Shown: in pieces, positions 7,840 through 15,531 of the stretch | Layout: each line of letters begins with the position of its first letter | How positions within the stretch are numbered: position 1 is the stretch's first letter | Source of the DNA: an uncultured Oscillospiraceae bacterium | GTDB taxonomy: Bacteria; Bacillota; Clostridia; Oscillospirales; Acutalibacteraceae | Assembly: GCA_905198295.1 (NCBI GenBank) | Contig: CAJKBW010000061.1 | Location: 1 to 17,844, forward strand | Direction of reading: 5' to 3' | DNA length: 17,844 nt | Made by a program: the position numbers and the translations under genes | The notes under the pieces: generated by a model | Seen by the model: the letters and a program-made list of their open reading frames with translations, nothing else | The model's database searches: none | What the model was told of the DNA's origin: nothing

Positions 7840-8712
7840 ATGGCGAAGGTTCGTAAGGCGGTCATTCCGGCTGCAGGTCTCGGAACACGTGTGCTTCCGA
7901 TCACCAAGGTGATGCCCAAGGAAATGCTGCCGATTGTGGACAAGCCGGCTATTCAGTATATAGTGGAAGAAGCCGTCCGTTCCGGAATCGAAGATATCCT
8001 GATTATCACCAATCGCGGAAAGGGATTGATTGAAGATCACTTTGATCATGCGCCGGAGCTGGAACAACGTCTGGAGGCCACCGGAAAACGGGATATGCTC
8101 AGAGAAATTCAGTCGATTTCCCATCTGGCCAACATCTGCTTTATCCGACAGAAAGAAACGCGCGGTCTGGGCCATGCCGTCGGCTGCGCGAGGTCCTTTG
8201 TCGGTGATGAACCTTTCGCTGTCCTGTATGGTGATGATGTCATTCTGGGCGAAGATCCCGTCTGCGGCCAGCTGTGCCGGGCCTATGAAGAATACGGCAG
8301 AGGCGTGGTTGGGATGAAGGCTGTAACGGCGGAACAGATCCAGAAGTACAGCTCCCTTGCCGTCTCCCCTTTGCGGGACAATCTGTATAAGGTGACCGAT
8401 ATGGTTGAAAAGCCGTCGCCTGACCGCATTCTGTCGCTGTATTCCATCCTGGGCCGCTGCATCCTGCCGCCGGAGATTTTTGATATACTGGAGCATACGG
8501 CTCCTGGAGCCGGCGGCGAAATTCAGCTGACCGATGCTATGACGGCGTTAGCCAGACGGGATGGCATGATCGGGGTAGACTTTGTGGGAACACGCTACGA
8601 TATGGGCAATAAGCTGGGCATTTTGCAGGCGACCTGCGAAGTGGCTCTGCAGCATCCGGAAGTGAAGGATGAATTCCGGAATTATCTGAAAAATCTGGCC
8701 AAAACATTATAA
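7840..8712 (+). CDS. galU: UTP--glucose-1-phosphate uridylyltransferase
   Basis: This 290-residue enzyme makes UDP-glucose from UTP and glucose-1-phosphate in the cytosol, supplying envelope glycans, glycolipids and galactose metabolism. The N-terminal nucleotide-binding motif AAGLGTRVLP (11-20) is followed by K27 in PKEMLPIVDKP. YGDDVILGE (130-138) holds the metal-binding aspartates, MVEKP is at 188-192, GEIQLTD at 226-232, and GTRYDMGNKLG at 250-260 is the usual C-terminal motif. Length is typical of bacterial GalU. The ATG at 7840 is chosen because AAAGGAG lies eight bases upstream; the reading frame stays open into the previous gene but those residues do not match the family. It ends in a strong terminator. 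Confidence 0.96.
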   Translation: MAKVRKAVIPAAGLGTRVLPITKVMPKEMLPIVDKPAIQYIVEEAVRSGIEDILIITNRGKGLIEDHFDHAPELEQRLEATGKRDMLREIQSISHLANICFIRQKETRGLGHAVGCARSFVGDEPFAVLYGDDVILGEDPVCGQLCRAYEEYGRGVVGMKAVTAEQIQKYSSLAVSPLRDNLYKVTDMVEKPSPDRILSLYSILGRCILPPEIFDILEHTAPGAGGEIQLTDAMTALARRDGMIGVDFVGTRYDMGNKLGILQATCEVALQHPEVKDEFRNYLKNLAKTL

Positions 8713-8726
8713 GGCCAAATAACAGC

Positions 8727-8760
8727 AAGCCGCTCTGAAGATTCCTCCAGAGCGGCTTTT
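8727..8760 (+). terminator. Intrinsic terminator after galU
   Basis: AAGCCGCTCTG (8727-8737) pairs with CAGAGCGGCTT (8748-8758) as an 11-bp stem with a 10-base loop, followed by a short T run. It sits between convergent genes and may also stop the leftward ABC operon, although the T run in that direction is poor. Confidence 0.88.
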
Positions 8761-8765
8761 GTATG

Positions 8766-10952
8766 TTACTCCCTGACCTTGTGCATTTCCAGCTGGGCCA
8801 TAACCAGACCGTAATAAATGCCCTTTTTCCTCATCAGCTCCGTATGGGAACCGACCTCGGCTATGTGGTGTTTATCAATAACCACAATCCTGTCCGCACT
8901 TCGCAGCGTGGACAGACGATGTGCAATAGCAAAGGTGGTACGGCCCTTCGTCAGACGGCCGAGAGCCTCCTGAATCTGGTATTCCGTTTCGGTGTCCAGT
9001 GCGCTTGTTGCCTCGTCCAGGATCAGCAGACGCGGATTGTGCAGAATCGCCCGGGCAATGGCCACCCGCTGCCGTTCTCCGCCAGACAGATTGTAGCCAT
9101 GCTCGCCCACGTAGGTGTCATAACCGTCCGGACAGCGGGAAATGAAATCATGGGCATTGGCGAGTTTTGCCGCCTGTATGACTTCTTCCCGGGTGGCTTC
9201 CGGCTTGGCGAAACGGATATTGTCAAAAATCGTACCGGAAAACAAGAACGTTTCCTGCAGCACCACACCGATCTGCCGATGGAGGCTTTCCGGTGAGATG
9301 TCGCGCAGGTCAATCCCATCCAGGCAGATTTGCCCGTCATCCACATCATACAGCCGCATCAGCAGGTTGATCAGCGTTGATTTTCCGGCGCCGGATGAAC
9401 CCACCAGGCCGATCATTTCTCCCGGGGTGACGGTAAGCTGCAGATGCTCCAAAATCGGTTCGTAAGACTTATAACCGAAAGTAACATTGCGGAACTCCAC
9501 CCCGCCGACGATATCATGCGGTTTGGCTTCCTCGCGCAGATCCAGATCGGATTCCTCTTCCAGAATATCGTAAATACGTTCCAGGGAGGTAGACAGCTGC
9601 ATCAGCATGCGCGGCAGCCGGGTCATATATCCCAGCGGACCATAAAGCATCGCGGCATAAGAGACAAACTGCATCAGCTGCCCCGGCGTCATACGTCCGT
9701 TGAGAACATCCATGCCGCCAAACAGGATAACAAAAAAGCTGCCGATCGTCATCAGATAGGTAACAATCGGATACAGGGTAGCCCAGAACAATTCATTGCG
9801 GCGCTGCAGCTTCATCAGGCGGTCGTTATAATCGTTGAAGCGTTCAACCTCCCGCTGTTCCTGCCCGAAGGATTTTACCACACGGATACCGGAAATAACA
9901 TCCTGCAGCCGATTATTGACCTTATCGTTGAAGCGCCACTGCTGACGCCACATGCGCATCTCCTTACGGTGAAAAAGACGGATGAGCAGTGCGGCCAGCG
10001 GCATAAAGGCTATGGTAAGCAGGGCGATCTTCCAGTCCATGATCAGCATGATCACGATCGCTGCAATCATTGTCAGCAGATTCGTCAGCATATTGGAGAA
10101 GACTTCCTGCATGAACTGGCGGATTTTGTCGGAGTCCTCCACCACACGGTTCATCAGTTCGCCGGCCTGACGGCTGTCCATAAAGGAAAGCGAAAGCGAA
10201 TTGATTTTGGCAAAAACCCGACTGCGCATATCCCGGCTGATCCGCGTCCCCAAACTGTTGCTCCAGATGTTGCGGACAACGTATAAAAGGGAAAGCAGCA
10301 GAAATATCAGCAGAATCACAAAATAGCCCAGAACCGTGGCCCATGTTCCCTTCGCGGGGATAAGTACGCGATCGATAAAATCCCGCTGAACAAACTGCTG
10401 GGCGATGGCGGCGGCAGAAATTACCAGCATACATAGAACAATCAGCAGAAAAGACCCCATGTAGGATTTTCCCAGCTCGGCAAAGCGGCGCATTCCCTTG
10501 CCGCGCCCGTCACAGCGCGGACAGAAATGCGTACCGCGCAGTGCCCTGCCGCAGCGCGGGCAGCTCTTTTCCCGTTCTTTGCTGGAAACCTCGAACTGTT
10601 CACCACGGCAGAAGGCATCCGCGCCGCGGGCCACATAGGACTGGCGGACCATGTGCCGCATGCTGAACCGGCAAAGCGGGTATTCCTGACCGTCATGCCG
10701 GCCGACAAGCAGCCCGTTGTCGATTTGTGAAGACGCCCGGATCTCCCAGCCCGGTCCCAGCGCAATTGATTCCTTTATCTGTCCTTCTGCCAGAAGCAGC
10801 AGGTGTTTTTTGGTAATCACCACATAACCGTCCGCACAGTAATGTCCGTCCAGAGTCAAATCATAGGGAACACAATAAATGATTTTTTCCTTTTGCAGTG
10901 CCGCGTGACACAGTGCCTGCTCCCTGTCCGGGAGTGTATAGCGCAGATTCAT
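8766..10952 (-). CDS. ABC exporter (TMD-NBD fusion) with N-terminal domain and zinc ribbon, subunit 2
   Basis: This 728-residue half-transporter combines an exporter-type membrane domain (about 165-460) and a nucleotide-binding domain. NBD motifs are complete: Walker A GSSGAGKS (518-525), Q-loop Q566, signature LSGGE (622-626), Walker B LLILDE with catalytic E647, and switch H678. Unusually, about 130 residues precede the membrane part: a beta-rich segment with VVITKKHLLLLAEG and LCRFSMRHM, then a zinc ribbon C131, C134, C144, C147. These should lie in the cytosol. GAGGGGGGAG just upstream is an unusually strong ribosome site. It is the last gene of the cluster, 32 bases after the DUF1854 gene. 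It probably forms a heterodimer with the 11559-13910 product. Substrate is unknown. Confidence 0.9.
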   Translation of the reverse strand: MNLRYTLPDREQALCHAALQKEKIIYCVPYDLTLDGHYCADGYVVITKKHLLLLAEGQIKESIALGPGWEIRASSQIDNGLLVGRHDGQEYPLCRFSMRHMVRQSYVARGADAFCRGEQFEVSSKEREKSCPRCGRALRGTHFCPRCDGRGKGMRRFAELGKSYMGSFLLIVLCMLVISAAAIAQQFVQRDFIDRVLIPAKGTWATVLGYFVILLIFLLLSLLYVVRNIWSNSLGTRISRDMRSRVFAKINSLSLSFMDSRQAGELMNRVVEDSDKIRQFMQEVFSNMLTNLLTMIAAIVIMLIMDWKIALLTIAFMPLAALLIRLFHRKEMRMWRQQWRFNDKVNNRLQDVISGIRVVKSFGQEQREVERFNDYNDRLMKLQRRNELFWATLYPIVTYLMTIGSFFVILFGGMDVLNGRMTPGQLMQFVSYAAMLYGPLGYMTRLPRMLMQLSTSLERIYDILEEESDLDLREEAKPHDIVGGVEFRNVTFGYKSYEPILEHLQLTVTPGEMIGLVGSSGAGKSTLINLLMRLYDVDDGQICLDGIDLRDISPESLHRQIGVVLQETFLFSGTIFDNIRFAKPEATREEVIQAAKLANAHDFISRCPDGYDTYVGEHGYNLSGGERQRVAIARAILHNPRLLILDEATSALDTETEYQIQEALGRLTKGRTTFAIAHRLSTLRSADRIVVIDKHHIAEVGSHTELMRKKGIYYGLVMAQLEMHKVRE

Positions 10953-10984
10953 ATTCTCCCCCCTCTGTCCGCACTGCCAGCGTA

Positions 10985-11539
10985 TCAGATAAACAGATCC
11001 AGCTTTTTTATCTCGCGGGGTGTCAGTGCATACAGATCCGGGATCTCAAAACGGTTTCCATCAATATCGTTTACCATATAACGATTATGACCGATGGCAT
11101 AGACCGAACCGCCGCCCATCCGCACGGTAAAGCGGCATGCACCGCGGTCGGTATCCACCTCCCAGTACGAATAACCGTATTCCTCTTTGATTTCCTTAAC
11201 TCTGTGGATGCGGGGCACAAAATAACGCAGTGCCAGCTGCTCCTCCAGAAGTGTCTGGACCTCTTTGGGCAGCGCTTTCAAATCAATAATCAGACCGATT
11301 TCCCTGCCGTCGGTTTCCGGCTCCCGAATGGAGATGTAATGATCCGGATCCGAAAAAGGAAAACAGCGGTGCACCGCTACGCGCGGATAGGTTTTTCCCG
11401 CATAAACCAGCTGGAGAAAGCCGCCCTGCGTACGGGTGAACGCGGCATTTTCCGCCGTAATCGGTTTAATGGCGATGATTTCCTCCACCGCCTTTTTTTC
11501 CTGTTCCAGAATATCCTGTTCCTGTGGATGGTCCGGCAT
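10985..11539 (-). CDS. DUF1854 family protein, partner of the flanking ABC exporters
   Basis: This 184-residue soluble protein resembles the DUF1854 family. Family-like stretches are HRCFPFSDPDHYISIREP (57-74), the acidic IGLIIDLKALPKE (81-93), LRYFVPRIHRVKEIKEEYG (104-122), YWEVDTDRGACRF (125-137), and DIDGNRFEIPDLYAL (158-172). No signal peptide or membrane helix is seen. The ATG at 11539 is chosen because AGGGGGG stands directly upstream; an earlier in-frame ATG at 11647 lies within the upstream ABC gene. From memory of family annotation, DUF1854 proteins sit beside a similar ABC protein in cyanophycin gene clusters. Here it is sandwiched between two exporters, 19 and 32 bases away, so a role as a dedicated cytosolic partner is inferred. 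Its biochemical activity is unknown. Confidence 0.85.
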   Translation of the reverse strand: MPDHPQEQDILEQEKKAVEEIIAIKPITAENAAFTRTQGGFLQLVYAGKTYPRVAVHRCFPFSDPDHYISIREPETDGREIGLIIDLKALPKEVQTLLEEQLALRYFVPRIHRVKEIKEEYGYSYWEVDTDRGACRFTVRMGGGSVYAIGHNRYMVNDIDGNRFEIPDLYALTPREIKKLDLFI

Positions 11540-11558
11540 ACTCGTTCCCCCCCTGTTT

Positions 11559-13910
11559 TCAATCGCCGATGCCGCGCATGGCCAGCGCTTTGGACTGCAG
11601 CTGCAGCAGCTTGTAGTAAACCCCTTTTTGCGCAACAAGTTCCTCATGCCGCCCGCTCTCCGCCAAACGGCCGTTTTCCAAAACCACTAAATGATCAGCC
11701 GCGCGCAGCGTCGAAAGACGATGAGCAATGGATATTGTCGTTCTTCCCTGTATCAGCTGATCGAGAGATGCCTGAATCGCCCGCTCGGTTTCGGTATCCA
11801 CCGAAGCGGTCGCTTCATCCAGAATCAAAATCTGCGGATCGGCCAATATAGCCCGGGCAATGGACAGCCGCTGCCGTTCTCCGCCGGACAGCTGTCGGCC
11901 GCCGGCGCCGATTAAGGTATCGTAGCCATCCGGCAGCCGGCAGATAAAGCCGTGCGCGCTGGCCGCCACGGCAGCACGCACAATCTCCTCCCGCGTGGCA
12001 TCCGGCTTTGCATAAGCAATATTTTCCGAAATTGTTCCCATAAAAATATACGTTTCCTGACTGACCATGGCAACCGACCCGCGCAGCGAAGCAAACGAGA
12101 GATCGCGGATGTTGTGGCCGTCGAGAAGAATTTCACCGCTTTCGGTATCGTACAGGCGGCTGATCAGGTTGACCAGCGTCGACTTTCCGGCGCCGGAGCG
12201 TCCGACGATGCCCAGCATCTCCCCAGCTTTGACCGTAAAACTGATATCCTGCAGCACCGGATGATTCGGTTCATAGCTGAAACTGACCTGACGCAGCTCA
12301 ATATTCCCCTTCAGCTTGACTTCAACAGCGTCGGTCTTTTCCACCACGTCCGGCCGCGCATCGACTATTTCAAAAATGCGCTGTGCCGCATTCATGCTCT
12401 GTGCCCACCACTGGAAGACGTGGGAGAAAAACTCCATCGGCCCCTGCAGCAGGGAAAGGTACCCTGTAAAGGTCAATAGCTGTCCATAGGTGAAGGAATG
12501 GTCAGGCGTGAACAGAATCAACAGCGCCCCCACGCTCCAGACCAATAGATTCGGAATGTCTCTGGCTAATATGTAGGCGATGGAATACGCGTTTTCAAAT
12601 CGGACAAGATTCATTTCGGCATCTCGGACAGTGGCATTCACCTTGCCAAAGCGCTGATCCTCATATTTTTCCTGCCCGAAGGCTTTTACCACCCGTGCCC
12701 CTACGATGCCGTCGTTGAGCACGGAGTACATCGAGCGGATCTGCCGGGAACGCCGGTCGTGGGCATGCCATACACGCGGGAGCAGCCAATAGCTGACCAT
12801 AAACAGAGGCGGCAGCATGAACAGCGCCACCAGAGCAAGCCGCCACTCCATAACGAACATGATCACGGTAGCCACCAAAAGGGTCAGAATATTAAATAGC
12901 AGATACGGCAGACCGTCGATGAAAAAACTCATGACCTGATTGGCATCGCCGTTGACGCGCTGCATCAGGCTGCCGGTTTGTCTTCGGGTGAAGAAGCCGA
13001 TGGACAGCCGCTGCAGTGCACAGAATACCTGGCTTTTGATTTTGCTGACCACACCGGGCACAATATAGGCGGTCATGCGGCCGTGCAATATGCCGGTGAC
13101 CTGCTGGAGCAGCTTGGTTCCCATCATAACCACCACCAGCAGGCCAAGCGCCACAACTGCCTGTCCGCCGATGCCAAGGGCATGCAGAAAGGCCTCATCC
13201 TTTCCCAATACCTTATCGTAAAGCAGGGTGCCGGTCAGATAGGGATATACCGCATTGAGTATGCCCGATGCGGTTATGCACAACAGCATAACGGCCACCC
13301 GCCCGCGGTAGTCCCGGAAGTTGGCCAGAATGCGCGCCATAATGGTCCCCTTTTCCATGCAGTGCGGACATACGGCGCGGCCGTGTTCCGGATAAGGACG
13401 GCCGCACTTGGGACAATGGTCATCCTCACGTTCCGCCTCCTCCGGCAGAACGTGAGACGGATCCAGCAAATGCGCCAGGCGGTCCACAAACCGCCGCATT
13501 TCCCGCATGCGGCTGCTGGAGAAGCGGCAAATCCAGGTTTCTTCTCCGTCTATGTCGATTGTCAGCAAGCCGCCTACCACCTGGTTAAGAATTTTAGGGT
13601 TAGCCAATTGACGCAGCGGCCACTGATAAATCTCGGTCAGGTCTTTGGCATTTACGGATTTTTCCGCATAACCCGCCCCAAATTCCGCCGTACTTTCCCG
13701 GTTTCGGTGCAGAGCAAACAGCAGTATATCCTCCGAAAACAAAAGGAAGCTGCTCCGCAGTTCACCGTCTTTCGCCATGTCGGCGCCGGCAAAAGCGAGC
13801 GGCGTCAAAGAATACCCATGCGCCTGCAGTGCCTCCAGCAGCCCTCTGGGCATAGCCTTGAGTGATAATGCATCTTCTGTCACAGCTGTTCCCCTCCCCT
13901 CTTCCGCCAT
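11559..13910 (-). CDS. ABC exporter (TMD-NBD fusion) with N-terminal domain and zinc ribbon, subunit 1
   Basis: This 783-residue half-transporter is longer than the usual 580-600 because of about 190 N-terminal residues. These hold a beta-rich segment (about 50-145, including LLTIDIDGEETWICRFSSSRM) and a zinc ribbon C166, C169, C181, C184. The membrane domain spans about 205-510. NBD motifs are intact: Walker A GRSGAGKS (570-577), Q618, LSGGE (674-678), Walker B ILILDE with E699, and H730. With both sites canonical, no degenerate half-site is apparent in the pair. The ATG at 13910 is given, but a GTG at 13883 (V10) has GGGAGGGGAA at good spacing and may be the true start. It follows the oxidoreductase gene by 17 bases. 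The protein should be in the cytoplasmic membrane; cargo is unknown. Confidence 0.9.
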   Translation of the reverse strand: MAEEGRGTAVTEDALSLKAMPRGLLEALQAHGYSLTPLAFAGADMAKDGELRSSFLLFSEDILLFALHRNRESTAEFGAGYAEKSVNAKDLTEIYQWPLRQLANPKILNQVVGGLLTIDIDGEETWICRFSSSRMREMRRFVDRLAHLLDPSHVLPEEAEREDDHCPKCGRPYPEHGRAVCPHCMEKGTIMARILANFRDYRGRVAVMLLCITASGILNAVYPYLTGTLLYDKVLGKDEAFLHALGIGGQAVVALGLLVVVMMGTKLLQQVTGILHGRMTAYIVPGVVSKIKSQVFCALQRLSIGFFTRRQTGSLMQRVNGDANQVMSFFIDGLPYLLFNILTLLVATVIMFVMEWRLALVALFMLPPLFMVSYWLLPRVWHAHDRRSRQIRSMYSVLNDGIVGARVVKAFGQEKYEDQRFGKVNATVRDAEMNLVRFENAYSIAYILARDIPNLLVWSVGALLILFTPDHSFTYGQLLTFTGYLSLLQGPMEFFSHVFQWWAQSMNAAQRIFEIVDARPDVVEKTDAVEVKLKGNIELRQVSFSYEPNHPVLQDISFTVKAGEMLGIVGRSGAGKSTLVNLISRLYDTESGEILLDGHNIRDLSFASLRGSVAMVSQETYIFMGTISENIAYAKPDATREEIVRAAVAASAHGFICRLPDGYDTLIGAGGRQLSGGERQRLSIARAILADPQILILDEATASVDTETERAIQASLDQLIQGRTTISIAHRLSTLRAADHLVVLENGRLAESGRHEELVAQKGVYYKLLQLQSKALAMRGIGD

Positions 13911-13927
13911 ACCGCGTGATATTCCCC

Positions 13928-14881
13928 TTAATGTATCGCAGCCATAGCCTGCTCTATAAGCTCCATGCCGCGGATGGTATCCTCCGGCGAATGAATCTCG
14001 CTGTGAATGCGGCCTTCTTTATACAGGCGATGGAATTCCTCCACCTCACCGCGGAAGCCGTGGTCATAGGAACAGACAATCTCCTGGGGCCTCTGGCCGT
14101 TGAGATGCAGGGTATAGGTGCTAGCCCCCATCATCTGCGGAATTTCTATCCAGCCGTTTACGCCGTAGATACAGGCCTTTTTGTCTCCCGCCAATCCGCT
14201 GGCGCAGGTGGCGGTGGCGGCAATCCCCTCCGCCGACTCCAGAAGCACGGCGGCAAAATCATCCACACCAGTTGGTGCACGATGGCCGGATACAGAAAGA
14301 AGCCGGCAATCCTTCCCGAGAATATACAGGATCATCTGAAGAGCATATACCCCTATGTCCAGCAGCGCGCCGCCGCCCTTGGCCGGATCATAAATGCGGG
14401 AATCCGGATCGAAGGGCATAAAGTCGCTGAAATCGGCTCTCATATAACGCACAGCGCCGATATCGCCGCGATTGACGCGCTCGCGCACTTCCCGCCATAC
14501 CGGAAGAAACCGTGTCCACATGGCCTCCATCAAAAGGATCTTTTTCCCTTCCGCAAGCGAAAACAGCTCACGAGCTTCCTGCGCGGTCATGGTCATCGGT
14601 TTTTCGCAGAGAACCGCTTTTCCGGCAAGGAGGCACTGCTGTACCGCTTCCTTGTGGGTGGGATGAATGGTTGCCGCGTAAACCATGTCCACCTCAGGAT
14701 CAGCCGCCAGCTCAGCATAACTTCCGTACGCTTTCGGAATACCCCATTTCTCGGCAAATGCGGCCGCACGCGATATATCCCGCGCCGCTGCCGCCGTAAT
14801 TCGGACATCCGGCATATCGGTCAAGAGTTCTGCCATCCGGCCGGCAATTCTGCCGCAGCCGATAATCCCCCAGCGATTCAT
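13928..14881 (-). CDS. Gfo/Idh/MocA family NAD(P)-dependent oxidoreductase
   Basis: This 317-residue protein has an N-terminal Rossmann fold with GIIGCGRIAG (5-14) and the family hallmark CEKPMT (92-97) around the catalytic lysine. The C-terminal domain holds EAMWTRFLP (119-127) and GGGALLDIGVYAL (169-181), which place it near the dihydrodiol dehydrogenase / glucose-fructose oxidoreductase branch. It probably oxidises or reduces a sugar or polyol in the cytosol; the substrate is unknown. The second ATG (14881) is chosen because AAGGGG lies nine bases upstream, whereas it directly abuts the first ATG at 14890. An open frame up to 15004 runs into rnpB and is rejected. It is the first gene after the rnpB terminator, and no clear promoter of its own is seen. 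Confidence 0.9.
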   Translation of the reverse strand: MNRWGIIGCGRIAGRMAELLTDMPDVRITAAAARDISRAAAFAEKWGIPKAYGSYAELAADPEVDMVYAATIHPTHKEAVQQCLLAGKAVLCEKPMTMTAQEARELFSLAEGKKILLMEAMWTRFLPVWREVRERVNRGDIGAVRYMRADFSDFMPFDPDSRIYDPAKGGGALLDIGVYALQMILYILGKDCRLLSVSGHRAPTGVDDFAAVLLESAEGIAATATCASGLAGDKKACIYGVNGWIEIPQMMGASTYTLHLNGQRPQEIVCSYDHGFRGEVEEFHRLYKEGRIHSEIHSPEDTIRGMELIEQAMAAIH

Positions 14882-14908
14882 TTCATTCATCCCCTTAATC
14901 GTATTTGG

Positions 14909-14933
14909 AAAAAACAGAACGGTCCCGGTTCTG
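14909..14933 (-). terminator. Intrinsic terminator downstream of rnpB
   Basis: On the minus strand CAGAAC (14928-14933) pairs with GTTCTG (14915-14920) around a seven-base loop, followed by six T residues (14914-14909). It lies about 30 bases past the RNA's mature 3' end and just before the oxidoreductase gene. Confidence 0.7.
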
Positions 14934-14964
14934 CAACCGAAACCGCCCGTAAATAGTAAAAAAA

Positions 14965-15338
14965 TGAGCGGGCCTGTAAGCCGAGTTCTGTCGTGAACAG
15001 TCATCTATCTCGACTGTATGTTGCCACACAGCTCAAGCCGCCCGTCGGAGCACATCGGGCCGATGTATCGCTCCAGTCGGCGTTGCTTCGGATAGGGTTT
15101 GCAGGGCCACACAGTCTCCTGTGTGCCGGTGAGCTCTTACCTCGCCTTTCCACCCTTACCGCAGAGGCGGCGCCAAAAAGGCGCTCTCAATGGAATAATT
15201 CCAAAGCTTTGCGGCGGTATATCTCTGTTGCACTTTCCCTGGGGTCACCCCCGGCGGCCGTTAGCCGTTATCCTGCCCTGTGAAGCTCGGACTTTCCTCA
15301 TACATAATCATGTACGCGACTGTTCAGCCCACTCACGC
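14965..15338 (-). ncRNA. rnpB: RNase P RNA, bacterial type A
   Basis: This stretch of about 374 bases on the minus strand is the catalytic RNA of RNase P, which matures tRNA 5' ends. Conserved pieces appear in order: GAGGAAAGTCCGAGCTTCAC near the 5' end, GGCAGGATAACGG, GTAAGGGTGGAAAGGCGAGG, GTAAGAGCTCACCGG, GCAAACCCTATCCG followed by AGCAA, and ACAGAACTCGGCTTACAGGC near the 3' end. The ends TGAGTGGGCTG and CAGGCCCGCTCA can pair as helix P1. The layout is the ancestral type A rather than the Bacillus type B. The 5' end is placed from P1 and the promoter spacing, the 3' end from P1 and the following T run; each may be off by a few bases. Confidence 0.95.
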
Positions 15339-15343
15339 CCTTT

Positions 15344-15372
15344 ATTTTATAGCAGAGTTTTTTCCTTGTCAA
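15344..15372 (-). promoter_or_regulatory. Strong SigA-type promoter of rnpB
   Basis: On the minus strand a perfect TTGACA (15367-15372), a 17-base spacer and TAAAAT (15344-15349) lie seven bases before the predicted 5' end of rnpB. The near-consensus match fits a highly expressed stable RNA. Confidence 0.85.
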
Positions 15373-15431
15373 TGCGCACAAAAGGGAAAATTGACGCGAA
15401 AACGGAAAATAAAGAAATTTTTCCTCTTGTT

Positions 15432-15460
15432 TTCCGAAATAAGTGTTTCCTTTTTCGGAA
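15432..15460. promoter_or_regulatory. Inverted repeat upstream of murC, possible operator
   Basis: TTCCGAAA (15432-15439) and TTTCGGAA (15453-15460) form perfect 8-base arms with a 13-base centre. The right arm falls between the suggested -35 and -10 positions of the murC promoter. No T run follows on either strand, so a terminator is unlikely. A regulator site is an inference. Confidence 0.4.
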
Positions 15461-15474
15461 TCGGGCAATATAAT
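15446..15474 (+). promoter_or_regulatory. Candidate murC promoter
   Basis: A perfect TATAAT (15469-15474) lies 17 bases from a weak -35 candidate TTTCCT (15446-15451). Transcription would start near 15481, giving a leader of about 50 bases. The poor -35 suggests a need for activation, or that another -35 is used. Confidence 0.5.
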
Positions 15475-15491
15475 ATAGGAAAAGCAAAACG

Positions 15492-15511
15492 CTGCGGCAA
15501 TCTGCGGCAAT
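15492..15511 (+). repeat. Tandem 10-base repeat in the murC leader
   Basis: CTGCGGCAAT occurs twice head to tail, ending ten bases before the GGGAGGA ribosome site of murC. It may be a chance slippage product. Confidence 0.6.
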
Positions 15512-15531
15512 TCAATTTCCGGGAGGAACAT

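Noticed and set aside
9444..10286. 280-codon plus-strand frame opposite ABC exporter 2
   Set aside because: The His/Gln-rich translation is typical of an antisense shadow, and the exporter on the other strand is complete.
11540..11647. Longer DUF1854 start at 11647
   Set aside because: It overlaps the end of exporter 1, while AGGGGGG directly precedes the ATG at 11539.
14882..15004. N-terminal extension of the oxidoreductase by 41 codons
   Set aside because: It would run through the rnpB terminator and into the RNase P RNA.
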